In this document: piece by piece, positions 1-8,584 of the stretch
Numbering within the stretch: the stretch's first letter is position 1
How the letters are laid out: every line of letters begins with the position of its first letter
Assembly: GCA_002690705.1 (NCBI GenBank)
Contig: NZFO01000008.1
Location: 170,273 to 234,272 of the forward strand
Length of the DNA stretch: 64,000 bases
Direction of reading: 5' to 3'
Source of the DNA: Magnetovibrio sp.
Lineage (GTDB): Bacteria > Pseudomonadota > Alphaproteobacteria > Rhodospirillales > Casp-alpha2
Notes under the pieces: model-generated
Database searches by the model: none
The model's input: the letters and a program-made list of their open reading frames with translations, nothing else
Told to the model about the DNA's origin: nothing
Translations under genes and position numbers: made by a program

Positions 1-268
1 TCAAATTAATACCGGGAAGGAAAGTCTTGGTCACTCCTTGGCCAGCGCCCACTTCAAGAACAGTATTTCCGGTTTCGATATGATCTTGTAAAAACTTGAA
101 TCTTTGATCCAACAAGGCTGATAAGTTATATCCCAACCGCTTGCAATAATGCTGGTAATTAGCTGGTGAAATAGGAGGGTCATCCAATTTGCAAACTTGA
201 TCTTTAGGCTGGTTCAAAACAGCACCTCTAAACTCTTCTTGGTCCATTAAAGATGTAACTGAATACAT
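1..268 (-). CDS. Class I SAM-dependent methyltransferase, truncated by the window edge
   Basis: Reading the minus strand from the ATG at 268 gives 89 codons that stay open to the left edge. Residues 70-79 form a glycine-rich SAM-binding motif I (VLEVGAGQG), so the product is probably a Rossmann-fold methyltransferase acting on a sugar or lipid in the glycan pathway. The substrate cannot be told. A second in-frame ATG at 247 (MDQEEF) is an equally possible start; neither has a strong ribosome binding site. The gene is divergent from the membrane protein at 371 and the C-terminal part lies outside the window. Confidence 0.7.
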   Translation of the reverse strand, partial: MYSVTSLMDQEEFRGAVLNQPKDQVCKLDDPPISPANYQHYCKRLGYNLSALLDQRFKFLQDHIETGNTVLEVGAGQGVTKTFLPGINL

Positions 269-370
269 CTAACTTAATCATACACCGTTGCCACATTGAA
301 ATCATTGGATTGGTTCAATATACCTAAGCTAACTGAGGGTGTTCAGCACTTAATTTGGAAAGATCTAATC

Positions 371-1888
371 ATGAAGATGAACATCATTGGCTTACGCTTC
401 CTCTACTTTACTGCTCTTCTAAGCTTACTTGCGTGCCTTGCCTTGCTATCAACGCGAGGGTACCACGCCATTTCGCTTGCTGAGCCCATGCAAGGTCAGA
501 CGCGTGGAGCGGAATACGAGTCACTATTTCCTATCTGGAAAGTAACTCAAGGACATGCTTTATACACACAAATTACCCAAATTCCGTATACGGGAACATA
601 TTATAATTGGCTCTATTACTCGTTTTACGCGGGTATTTCTTTTTTGGTGCAAGCCGGGCTTTCTTTGGGTGATACTTGGCTGCCAACAATTACGCGAATT
701 ACAACATTAGTAGGTTCCATCACAGGGACGGTTATTTTCTACCTCGCTCTTTCTAGCGTTCTGCCTCCATCAAAGGGGCCCATGAAAGTGGTGACGGCGA
801 GTTTAGCAGCCTCCGTATTTCTTGGCCCCCTGACCGGATATTTTGCTATAGCAACAACGCCTGATATTTGGCCAATGGTTGGGGCAGTCGGCGCCCTGTG
901 GTTATTTGTAAAATTTTACGACTCCCATCCATTACACACGGTCATAGGAATTTGTGTAATCTCATATCTATCATGGGCCTTTAAACAAAACTTTATATAT
1001 ATTCCAGCGACTATTGGGCTGTTCCTAATTCTCCGCCAAGATTGGAGGCACGCCCTCCTCTTGTCCCTTATTATGGTTTTTGCCGGCGGTGTAACCATGA
1101 TTATAGGTGGCGATGAATATCGTAAAATGCTCTTTTTCGGTGATACAAAGATATCTCTAACTTTTGAACAATTTAGGATCAATCTAATCAATACGGTTGT
1201 AAAAACAGCGCCTGTTTTGGCAGCGATGACCGCTTTGGTATGGCTCGCAATATCAGAGAAACCGCTTCGTGAGTTCTCGGTCCAAGTTATCCACAACCGT
1301 TCCCTTTTAATACTTCCTTTTCTTGGAACTATTATCGCCGCATTTGAAGCAATTCCCACGAGTGCAATAGTCGCAGCAGCCGAAAATCATTATTTTCATA
1401 TGATTTTATTCGCTACTGTTGCTTCGATATCAGCAATTCAGTCTGGTGACTTACTAATCAAACCCGCTGTTTGGGTGCCTTTAAGCGTTGGATTCATCCT
1501 AAACACAGTAGCCATTTCGACTGTTTTTCTGGGCTTGCAAGGCTCTCTTTCTGTGAGGCCTCTGCATGACTTACTCGCTAACCAAAATAAATGTTTGAAA
1601 AATCTCTCGCCGTCAATTTTCGTAGATGATCCTCGACTCATGTTACCGTGGATGGTCTCGGCAAATGACCACTTTGTAATGGAATTCTCATATGAGTGGG
1701 ACCGGAAAAAGGGGGTCCAATTTGAGAAAGGCGGAGTCGGCGGATTGATTGACGCAGGTTATTTTGAACACATTGCCATATTAAAATGGCGGGGGCGTAA
1801 TTTCGACGGTTCAAATTTGTCGCAGTATCCTATTTTTATCAAAAATTGCCACGGTCTTATGGTTTACGGAAAAGCTCACTCTCCCTAG
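371..1888 (+). CDS. Polytopic membrane protein, putative GT-C-type glycosyltransferase
   Basis: The 505-residue protein has many hydrophobic segments, starting with one at about residues 5-25. A soluble loop follows with the acidic GAEYESLFPIW stretch and an aromatic YTGTYYNW patch, then further membrane spans and a soluble C-terminal domain of about 120 residues. This resembles GT-C (PMT/ArnT-like) lipid-linked sugar transferases, but no diagnostic motif is certain. The open frame extends upstream to a TTG at 296; the ATG at 371 is preferred because the hydrophobic N-terminus begins there and a GAAAG lies upstream. It converges on the O-antigen ligase gene, with 18 bases between stops. Confidence 0.6.
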   Translation: MKMNIIGLRFLYFTALLSLLACLALLSTRGYHAISLAEPMQGQTRGAEYESLFPIWKVTQGHALYTQITQIPYTGTYYNWLYYSFYAGISFLVQAGLSLGDTWLPTITRITTLVGSITGTVIFYLALSSVLPPSKGPMKVVTASLAASVFLGPLTGYFAIATTPDIWPMVGAVGALWLFVKFYDSHPLHTVIGICVISYLSWAFKQNFIYIPATIGLFLILRQDWRHALLLSLIMVFAGGVTMIIGGDEYRKMLFFGDTKISLTFEQFRINLINTVVKTAPVLAAMTALVWLAISEKPLREFSVQVIHNRSLLILPFLGTIIAAFEAIPTSAIVAAAENHYFHMILFATVASISAIQSGDLLIKPAVWVPLSVGFILNTVAISTVFLGLQGSLSVRPLHDLLANQNKCLKNLSPSIFVDDPRLMLPWMVSANDHFVMEFSYEWDRKKGVQFEKGGVGGLIDAGYFEHIAILKWRGRNFDGSNLSQYPIFIKNCHGLMVYGKAHSP

Positions 1889-1906
1889 CCTCCGGTAAAT
1901 TAACCC

Positions 1907-3169
1907 TTAATTCGGGCCCAAACCCGGTAAATATATCTGTTTCAAAGGCAATACCGTAAATCCAGATATACCCGCAATTATCCACAATAAACTCTGCCAC
2001 CAACCCTGCCACAAGCCATACGTCATGCTGAGGAGGGACAGGGCCGTAAACAACGTTGCATAAAGAGTTGCTCGATGGACTTCGCTGAGAAGCAACCTCT
2101 TAATCCTAGTAACAACACCCAAAATAGTCAGAAGGCAGAATGACACGCCAAAAAAACCTAATTCTAACCAAAGTTGCAAGAAAGCATTGTGCGGATGCAA
2201 AGGAATCGGCTCGATCATCACCTTATTCATATCCGTCGGTCCAATTCTTACAAATTGGCTATCAGCTTTTGAAGATAATATCCTCGCAGACCGAAGCCCA
2301 TACCCGAACAGCGGTCTGTCAATAATATAGCCTGCGGTCGACTGCCATATGAAAAGTCTCGGGTACACACCGTACCCCAAACCAGGGACCGACTTGCTCA
2401 TTGTCCTAGCATCTGGAAGGGTCAAAACAGCAAAAGGAGCCGTGAGCGCTCCCAAGCTAATCAATACAATGAAAATAGATGAACACCGATTCGCAAATAT
2501 TACAGAAATACCAAACGCCAGACCGCCAACACAAAGTGCAAAAACTGCTGTACCGCTATCCCCACTGGCAAGCGCCAAAAAAACAAAAATTAAAATAGCA
2601 TAACACGTCAATTTATATCCTCTTCGCCATAAGATCCATGCGGCGGGCCATGTCAATAAAGCCAAAACCGTCATACCCCGACTGATCATATGATTACTCG
2701 TTATCACTGGGATCTTATTCTTAAAAAGTAGTTTACTTTCGATTGAAAGTGGTAATCCGGCATTTACCTCGATTAAAACAAGTGCCGCGCCAAAAAAAAC
2801 CGTCGCGATAAGTCCAAACTCAACCCACTTTTGCTCCCGACCACTAATATCTCGCACTGCGCACAAAATGCAAAAGCCACCGAACACAATCAAGATCAGA
2901 GTAACCCCAGCACGAAAGGTTTCAAATGGAGCAATAGACCAAAATGCACTGGATATAGCCCATAAACAGAATGCCACCGCTGAAAACATCAAATGCACGG
3001 GTAATTCAGCGATAAGGTGGCGGCGACGAACACAATGGTGGATCGCTAGTACAACTAGGAGGACAAAGAGAGGAGCGAGCCCCCGTGGAATAAACAAGCC
3101 TGTTGGCACGAGAACAAGTATCACGGCACCAAAACCAGTGCCAAAAGCTCTATTCAATGCGTTGAACAT
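1907..3169 (-). CDS. O-antigen ligase / Wzy-C family membrane protein
   Basis: The 420-residue protein has about ten to twelve predicted membrane spans. The Wzy_C/WaaL family signature is visible: a periplasmic loop region RLFIWQSTAGYIIDRPLFGYG-like at about 271-291, then HPHNAFLQLWLELG at 325-338. Members either ligate finished O-antigen from undecaprenyl diphosphate to lipid A-core or polymerise repeat units in the inner membrane. The window also has a separate Wzy-like polymerase at 6955, so a ligase role is plausible here. It is the last gene of a minus-strand group running from 6699 down to 1907. Confidence 0.82.
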   Translation of the reverse strand: MFNALNRAFGTGFGAVILVLVPTGLFIPRGLAPLFVLLVVLAIHHCVRRRHLIAELPVHLMFSAVAFCLWAISSAFWSIAPFETFRAGVTLILIVFGGFCILCAVRDISGREQKWVEFGLIATVFFGAALVLIEVNAGLPLSIESKLLFKNKIPVITSNHMISRGMTVLALLTWPAAWILWRRGYKLTCYAILIFVFLALASGDSGTAVFALCVGGLAFGISVIFANRCSSIFIVLISLGALTAPFAVLTLPDARTMSKSVPGLGYGVYPRLFIWQSTAGYIIDRPLFGYGLRSARILSSKADSQFVRIGPTDMNKVMIEPIPLHPHNAFLQLWLELGFFGVSFCLLTILGVVTRIKRLLLSEVHRATLYATLFTALSLLSMTYGLWQGWWQSLLWIIAGISGFTVLPLKQIYLPGLGPN

Positions 3170-3211
3170 ATTGCAAGCCCACTCAACCTACTTCAGGGCA
3201 TGCCCGGTTTC

Positions 3212-3907
3212 TCACCATAGCAACCTTTTTTTAATTATTGTCCATATCACACCAATCGCGTGATGGGCTCTAATTTTTTTTCCTTCTTCATGTGATCTTC
3301 CATGATAACTGATCGGAACCTCGTATATTACCTCAGCCCCGGTAACGACGATTGACAAAATTTCTGCGTGTTGTTGCCAACCGAGTGTTTTGAGATCGCG
3401 AGGATCAACTAACTTTCTTCTATACAACAAATAGCACGAATAGACGTCGGTAAAGGTTGTATTGTATAGAGCGTTAAAAATTAACGTAATGAATTTGTTA
3501 CCCAGCATATTCCAAAAATAATGAACCCGCGAATAACGAGGAGCCATAAATCTACTGCCCATCACCACATCAGCTTCGAAGTTGCAGATCGGAAACAAAA
3601 GTTTGTGATATTCAACAGGATTATACTCTAGGTCGGCGTCTTGAAATAAGACATAGTCTCCTCTCGCTTGGCTTAATCCAGCAAGCACAGCAGAACCCTT
3701 TCCACGATTACTAGGTTGCTCAATTAATCGATCGTATAACTCTGGGTTGGCACGCAGTGCATCAACGGTGCCATCCGTTGAACCATCATTAATTACGATG
3801 ATCTCGAAACAACAATCTTCAACGTTTTGTGCCCGAACTCTCTCAAGGGTGGTCAAAATTGTTTTTTCTTCATTATAAGCGGGTATTATCACACTGACTG
3901 TGATCAT
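3212..3907 (-). CDS. Glycosyltransferase family 2, dolichyl-phosphate mannosyltransferase-like
   Basis: This 231-residue protein is a GT-A-fold inverting glycosyltransferase. It shows IPAYNEE at residues 9-14, VINDGSTDGT at about 38-47 and the metal-binding QDADLEY at about 89-95. There are no clear C-terminal membrane spans, so it resembles the soluble DPM1/Ppm1 type that transfers a sugar from an NDP or GDP donor to a polyprenyl phosphate. Such a polyprenyl-phosphate sugar could be the donor for the GT-C-like proteins at 371 and 4753; that link is inference. Its ATG overlaps the stop of the methyltransferase at 3904 by 4 bases, so the two are probably coupled. Confidence 0.85.
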   Translation of the reverse strand: MITVSVIIPAYNEEKTILTTLERVRAQNVEDCCFEIIVINDGSTDGTVDALRANPELYDRLIEQPSNRGKGSAVLAGLSQARGDYVLFQDADLEYNPVEYHKLLFPICNFEADVVMGSRFMAPRYSRVHYFWNMLGNKFITLIFNALYNTTFTDVYSCYLLYRRKLVDPRDLKTLGWQQHAEILSIVVTGAEVIYEVPISYHGRSHEEGKKIRAHHAIGVIWTIIKKRLLW

Positions 3908-4620
3908 GACCGGGGCTTTTCAGCAATTACAATAATGTTTTTTCCAATCCGTGGAGATATTAACGACTCTAGGGCTTTTGTCACAGGGACCCCAACACTA
4001 TCATATACTTTGACCGCCGCTGAATTGAAATTGACTACACCACCCCACCGATTGACAATTAACCATGGAATTAACCCCAAAAAGTCAAAATATTCAGCGC
4101 GAATCACCAAAAATCCTGCATTAGCTAGCATGTCAGTTAGTGGATTAAGTGAATAACGCCTAAAATGACCAAATTTACGATCTAATGCACTCATTAGCAT
4201 GGGCAACGCTGGCACGAATAGACATAATTTCCCCCCTGGTGCTAGCAGCCGCCAAAACCCGTTCAAAGCTTCTAAATCATCTTTGATATGTTCAAGTAGA
4301 TTTACCGCTACAACTGTTTGGTGCAACCCAGCTAGCGGTTCAGCGATTCGCTGTTCCAACGTTTTGGGTGAAATTTTCACAGTCTGTAAATTACCAAATC
4401 GAAACCGCAAAAGACGAACTAAATTGGCAGACGGCTCAACTAATTCCAGCTCATCCACACAAGGCAACAAACGTGATGAAATAGAGCCAGAACCAGCGCC
4501 AAACTCTATTGCTTTTCCGCACAAGTGCTCTTGGAAAATTTGCATTATCCAACCATAGTAGTTTGGCATTTCTGCCAAAACTTCTAGATCCACCCCATCA
4601 TAGAGTGGACGCTCAATCAT
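3904..4620 (-). CDS. Class I SAM-dependent methyltransferase
   Basis: The 238-residue protein carries SAM-binding motif I (EFGAGSGS) at residues 39-46. Motif II (LELVEPS) follows, then an NLLEHI segment near 107 and the LLAPGGKLCLFVP post-motif, all typical of Methyltransf_11/23 proteins. It lies directly upstream of and overlaps the GT2 gene at 3212 by 4 bases; this methyltransferase-GT2 pairing is common where a polyprenyl-linked sugar is made. The acceptor is unknown. Confidence 0.8.
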   Translation of the reverse strand: MIERPLYDGVDLEVLAEMPNYYGWIMQIFQEHLCGKAIEFGAGSGSISSRLLPCVDELELVEPSANLVRLLRFRFGNLQTVKISPKTLEQRIAEPLAGLHQTVVAVNLLEHIKDDLEALNGFWRLLAPGGKLCLFVPALPMLMSALDRKFGHFRRYSLNPLTDMLANAGFLVIRAEYFDFLGLIPWLIVNRWGGVVNFNSAAVKVYDSVGVPVTKALESLISPRIGKNIIVIAEKPRS

Positions 4621-4728
4621 AAGTACAAAATTCTAGGGTTAGAGTGTGGATGGAAAATCCTCGTATCGGATGTTAGTTACAAAAGGGGCTTGAGCAAAGC
4701 GTATCACACTTCGAGCCATCATAAAAAA

Positions 4729-4766
4729 TTTCACACTTAGTTAATTTCACACTTAGTTAATTTCAC
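4729..4766. repeat. Tandem 16-bp direct repeat at the 3' end of a gene
   Basis: Two exact head-to-tail copies of TTTCACACTTAGTTAA occupy 4729-4744 and 4745-4760, and the first six bases of a third copy follow at 4761-4766. The stop codon of the minus-strand gene at 4753 lies inside the second copy, and the other copy supplies a second potential stop. This looks like a replication-slippage duplication at the gene end. Confidence 0.85.
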
Positions 4767-6699
4767 GCGGATTTTTCAGCCGACACTCATCGTGCATAAG
4801 CCGCAATACTACCCCGGACTGATGGGCAACGTGTAAAGTTGGCAACGTCCGAGATAAAAATCTATCTGATTTAAACTTATGAACAACCTCCGCACAGTTT
4901 GCAGCCAAAACCGATGAACTTAGGCCAAGCAGGCCAGAATCTTGCCGCTGGATAGGATCATCCAACCAATTTGAAACGAGAATGTGATCAACTCCCTGAC
5001 GATTAAGTTGATCATAAAAGGCTATGGGGTCGTTTGCGGATTCTAGAATATTAATTTGAGCCTGATGAAACTTATGGCCATAGAAATATGGCACTTTTAT
5101 TAAATAAATCAAATAACGCGTGTCTATAAATATCCGGTTTTCTTGATTCAAATTCTTATTGATCCAACCCACGGGGGATGAAAGTGGTACATTTCGGGCA
5201 ATAAATTGAGATCGCGATTCGGGTGATATCAAATATTTAATAAACTTAACCGTAAAAATTGCATGTCCGGCCAGTTGGATACTTACCACAAAAATTAGTA
5301 TCAAACAGAACGGCTTCGCTGCATCCCATTTGGCTAGCATTCTATGGGTGGCCACTGTCAGACCAATTAAAACTAATGGATAGACCGGCAGTAAATGGCG
5401 TATCCGCTGGGATGATGCTGTAAAAAACCAGAACGTATAAAACAAAATTGCGACTAAGGCTAAAATCGAGATTTGACTGTTCGCAGCGTTTTTCCGTCTC
5501 AACCATAACCCAAATATTGCAAATGGCGCTACAAGAATACCATACGGCCCAAACCCCGTACGCAATGACTCAAATTGACCGGGTGAGAATAAGGTTGCTC
5601 GAAAAGGATAGGCAATAAACTCAAAAAAGTTCACCGGTACGGCTTTTTCAGCGTCAAAAAAACCTTGTTGAAAGGCTTTATGGTGAGCCTTACTCCATAT
5701 ATCCGAAACCGGATAATCAAGAACTGAAAACAACAAAGGGAAAACTGGGTCTCCTGTATGATACCAATTCCAAACATACCATTGGCCGCCGCTGATCAGG
5801 GCTACTATCCCAAAAATGAATATTAATTTTAATTCGGGCCTCCAGATAATAAGTGTTAAACCCGATGCGGCAACGTAGATTAGTCCCGTGTATTTAGCAC
5901 CAGCAAAAAAACCAGCAGCTACAGCGGCGACTAAAATAAAACGCCAATCTCCGTCCATAACACCTCGCGCTAAAGCCACGGCTGAGACCATAACAAATAG
6001 CGCATTGCGAAATTCGACTTGCCCGGTCCCTGCCCCATAAACAACGCTAGGCGTCGTTGCCAAAATCAATGCCACAGCAAGAGCTAAATTTTTCCCAGTA
6101 TACGGTTTGATCAAGCAGTAAAGAGATAAGACACACAACCACCCCGTAATCATCACCCATAGAGTAACTGCAAGTTCTCCCCCAACAACAAAAGCGAGGG
6201 TGTAAGTTAAATGCAGCAAAAGCGGGACACCCCCATCTACTGCCCGCGGAATAAATTTTATTTCTTCCCATTCAACAAAAAGCTTAGGTACGGAAAAATG
6301 ATATGCCAAAGTGTCTGCATCTGCAGGAGGCGACAGCCCCTCTGCAAGATCAAATAAAAAAACGAGGGTTAAACCACCCCACAATAATACTGTTGAACCA
6401 CTAACTTTGGTTTCCCCCGAAGGATGCTGCGGCTGAGAGGGTCTGAAGAACCGAACCGGGGGCAAAATAATAGCGAAACTAACACCCACAGCAATCATCC
6501 CCAAAAACCAAAACTCGCTGAAATACCCGGCTACACCCAGCCAGAAAACGAGCCAACCACTGATCCCCAAGCCAAGTACAGATGCCCATACTAATTCATC
6601 TAACCGCGGCAAATCTCGCCACACGTCAATAGATCGCATCGCCACGGCACCAAAGCCGTAGCAACTCGCCAGCATAAGGGAAACCGCGAGGAAACTCAT
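4753..6699 (-). CDS. Polytopic membrane protein, GT39/PMT-like putative glycosyltransferase
   Basis: The 648-residue protein has about ten or more membrane spans and a soluble C-terminal domain of roughly 150 residues. Residues 124-134 (PPADADTLAYH) carry the acidic residue pair in the first extracytoplasmic loop that GT-C enzymes of the PMT/ArnT type use for catalysis and metal binding. A later SSQRIRHLLPVYP segment matches the usual GT39 Rxxx-YPxL region. It probably transfers a sugar from a polyprenyl phosphate in the periplasm; the acceptor is unknown. The gene begins a minus-strand group and is divergent from the polymerase at 6955. Its stop lies in a duplicated 16-bp repeat. Confidence 0.75.
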   Translation of the reverse strand: MSFLAVSLMLASCYGFGAVAMRSIDVWRDLPRLDELVWASVLGLGISGWLVFWLGVAGYFSEFWFLGMIAVGVSFAIILPPVRFFRPSQPQHPSGETKVSGSTVLLWGGLTLVFLFDLAEGLSPPADADTLAYHFSVPKLFVEWEEIKFIPRAVDGGVPLLLHLTYTLAFVVGGELAVTLWVMITGWLCVLSLYCLIKPYTGKNLALAVALILATTPSVVYGAGTGQVEFRNALFVMVSAVALARGVMDGDWRFILVAAVAAGFFAGAKYTGLIYVAASGLTLIIWRPELKLIFIFGIVALISGGQWYVWNWYHTGDPVFPLLFSVLDYPVSDIWSKAHHKAFQQGFFDAEKAVPVNFFEFIAYPFRATLFSPGQFESLRTGFGPYGILVAPFAIFGLWLRRKNAANSQISILALVAILFYTFWFFTASSQRIRHLLPVYPLVLIGLTVATHRMLAKWDAAKPFCLILIFVVSIQLAGHAIFTVKFIKYLISPESRSQFIARNVPLSSPVGWINKNLNQENRIFIDTRYLIYLIKVPYFYGHKFHQAQINILESANDPIAFYDQLNRQGVDHILVSNWLDDPIQRQDSGLLGLSSSVLAANCAEVVHKFKSDRFLSRTLPTLHVAHQSGVVLRLMHDECRLKNPREIN

Positions 6700-6814
6700 A
6701 AAAGGTCTCAGAAACCAAATATTGAAAGAATAGGCATTAACAGATCACAGAATTGGACGAGATATAAAAATCCAAACCAAATAACCCAGAGCCAAAAAAT
6801 TACTTTAAGAAGTT

Positions 6815-6842
6815 TTGAAGCGTTATCAGTCGTTTTTATAAA
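6815..6842 (+). promoter_or_regulatory. Candidate sigma-70-type promoter for the polymerase gene at 6955
   Basis: TTGAAG at 6815-6820 (4 of 6 to the -35 consensus) is separated by 16 bases from TATAAA at 6837-6842 (5 of 6 to the -10 consensus). It sits about 112 bases before the ATG at 6955, in the divergent 255-base gap. Such matches occur by chance in AT-rich DNA. Confidence 0.35.
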
Positions 6843-6954
6843 CACTCTCTCTACTCTCGCTCAGCTGTTGTAGTTCTCCAGGAATCTCAATAATCTGCGT
6901 TGGGCTTAACCTACTTAGAACATTTTTTTCATGAAAAACAGTGGTCATTAATTT

Positions 6955-8451
6955 ATGGGTCAAATATCGGCGCGCACCAAAATCATTTGGAGCTTATTTT
7001 TATTTACCGGGCTTACTGTTGCATTATTTCTGACGAGGTCAAACTACGTATCACCAGCGCAACTAACATTGGCGATTGCAATCTTCGTCGTAGGCCTGTT
7101 GCCCATCGCTTGGCATTTAAGATTTGGCGGTTCATCTTTTTATCCGCTTTTCCCAGTGCTAGGCCTGTATTATTCGATATCCTTTGGATTGCCTTTCTTG
7201 ATTATTGATTTTATTTGGCCTACTGGTTTTCGAGAGATCTCATATTTTGGGCCCACTAACTTCCCCATAAAACAAGGCTTGGCAAGTTTGGAGAGCATGT
7301 GGCTCGTGCTCGCGGGTATGCTGACATGTTTTATATCTTTCGCTGCTGCTCAAAAACCAGCCAATAAGTTAATCGGAGAATTCCAATTCCCAACCGCTGC
7401 AACCCCAAGGGTGACCCGGCTACTTGCCTATGGGTTGTTATTAGGTTTTGCTGCTAATGAATTTATACCTTTCCTTCGAAAAGCACCGTCACTCAGCCAG
7501 CTTTTTGGTCGAATTGAGTTTGTCGTTTTTGCTGTATTCTTTGTTGCCTATCAACAGAGATTAATTGGAAAAGCAGATGCTGGGATGGTTTTTTTTGGTA
7601 TTTTACCATTACTAATTTTGTATAGAACAATCTCCGGACTCTACTCTCCCATACTAATGTTATGTTTATTGGTTTGTTTCCTGAGCTGGCCAAAATATAA
7701 AAAACAAGCCGCTACAGTCGCCGTTATTTCGGCGATTTTTCTATTCTTATTTTATGTTCCCGCACAGCAGTATCGGGCACAAACAAGTCTGACCGAATAC
7801 ATTTCTAGTTCCTCCAAATCAAATAGCACCTCGATACGCAATTCATTATTTTTTTTGAAACTCAGCCTATCAGTTTGGCAAGGTGAAGAAACCGTTACAT
7901 TCGAAGATCAAATATACAAACTAGGGCCAACCCATTCACTTGAAACTATTGGGCGTCGCATCTTTATTATGCCACTATTTGATCATGTTCATTCCTTGAC
8001 GCCAAATACCGTTCCCTATTGGCGTGGCGAGACATACAAGCCCTTATTGACCAAATTTATTCCGCGCGCACTTTGGTCAGACAAGCCAGAGGAACGATTC
8101 GGGGGAGAATTTGCGCTTCGTTTTGGACTAATATCAGTGAATGATACCACTTCCATAAACATTCCATGGATTGTCGAACTTCTTGCCAATTTCGGCCCAA
8201 CAGGCGTATTGGGTGGTATGGTAATTATCGGCATCTTCTTTGCACTTATCGATTCGTTCTTCAACAATCGCTCTACACCGCCATTTGAGCGAGCCATAGG
8301 GTTGAGTATTGTATTCCGGCTTGCTTACCCGGAGTCTAATTTTTCTCTAATGTGCGGTGATCTTCTGGTCTTAACCATTTTTGTATACGTCTATTTCTCA
8401 CTTGGTTTTCACTGGATTCCTAAATTACTCAAATCAATAAATCTGCAGTAA
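6955..8451 (+). CDS. Wzy-like oligosaccharide repeat-unit polymerase
   Basis: The 498-residue protein has about ten to twelve membrane spans. The large extracytoplasmic loop ends in a PRALWSDKP motif (residues 370-378), followed by a GG.F and an LANFGPTGVLGG segment. This P-R-x-x-W-x-x-K-P pattern is characteristic of Wzy-type polymerases that join undecaprenyl-diphosphate-linked repeat units in the periplasm. It stands alone between the divergent GT39-like gene and the regulator at 8585, 133 bases downstream. Wzy proteins are poorly conserved, so the call rests on topology plus this motif. Confidence 0.72.
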   Translation: MGQISARTKIIWSLFLFTGLTVALFLTRSNYVSPAQLTLAIAIFVVGLLPIAWHLRFGGSSFYPLFPVLGLYYSISFGLPFLIIDFIWPTGFREISYFGPTNFPIKQGLASLESMWLVLAGMLTCFISFAAAQKPANKLIGEFQFPTAATPRVTRLLAYGLLLGFAANEFIPFLRKAPSLSQLFGRIEFVVFAVFFVAYQQRLIGKADAGMVFFGILPLLILYRTISGLYSPILMLCLLVCFLSWPKYKKQAATVAVISAIFLFLFYVPAQQYRAQTSLTEYISSSSKSNSTSIRNSLFFLKLSLSVWQGEETVTFEDQIYKLGPTHSLETIGRRIFIMPLFDHVHSLTPNTVPYWRGETYKPLLTKFIPRALWSDKPEERFGGEFALRFGLISVNDTTSINIPWIVELLANFGPTGVLGGMVIIGIFFALIDSFFNNRSTPPFERAIGLSIVFRLAYPESNFSLMCGDLLVLTIFVYVYFSLGFHWIPKLLKSINLQ

Positions 8452-8512
8452 AATGCAGTAAATACTAGGGTCGATTTCACCATCAAACGTAAGTGTATGC
8501 TGACAATTTTCA

Positions 8513-8540
8513 TTGACGTTCACCACGTGAACACTGTAAA
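8513..8540 (+). promoter_or_regulatory. Candidate promoter of the regulator gene at 8585
   Basis: TTGACG at 8513-8518 (5 of 6 to -35) and TGTAAA at 8535-8540 (4 of 6 to -10) are 16 bases apart. The first inverted repeat (8518-8532) lies between these boxes, where a bound repressor would block RNA polymerase. Confidence 0.45.
8518..8532. promoter_or_regulatory. Operator-like inverted repeat, copy 1 (GTTCA-N5-TGAAC)
   Basis: The sequence GTTCACCACGTGAAC is an inverted repeat with perfect 6-base arms around CAC. It lies inside the candidate promoter of the winged-helix regulator. It shares GTTCA-N5-TGAAC architecture with a second copy centred 36 bases downstream, as expected for a dimeric autoregulator. 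Confidence 0.55.
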
Positions 8541-8553
8541 CATTGTTTAGGGC

Positions 8554-8568
8554 GTTCAGATGATGAAC
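8554..8568. promoter_or_regulatory. Operator-like inverted repeat, copy 2 (GTTCA-N5-TGAAC)
   Basis: GTTCAGATGATGAAC has the same GTTCA and TGAAC half-sites and the same 5-base spacer as copy 1. It lies between the candidate promoter and the GTG start at 8585, within the expected 5' leader. The spacer bases differ between copies while the arms are identical, which favours a protein-binding site over a simple duplication. Confidence 0.55.
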
Positions 8569-8584
8569 ACAAAAGGTAAAGGCT

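Noticed and set aside
916..1359. 147-codon open frame on the minus strand
   Set aside because: It lies wholly inside the plus-strand membrane protein gene and shows no domain, membrane pattern or ribosome binding site.
4199..4558. 119-codon plus-strand open frame
   Set aside because: It is antisense to a clear methyltransferase gene and its composition is that of a shadow frame.
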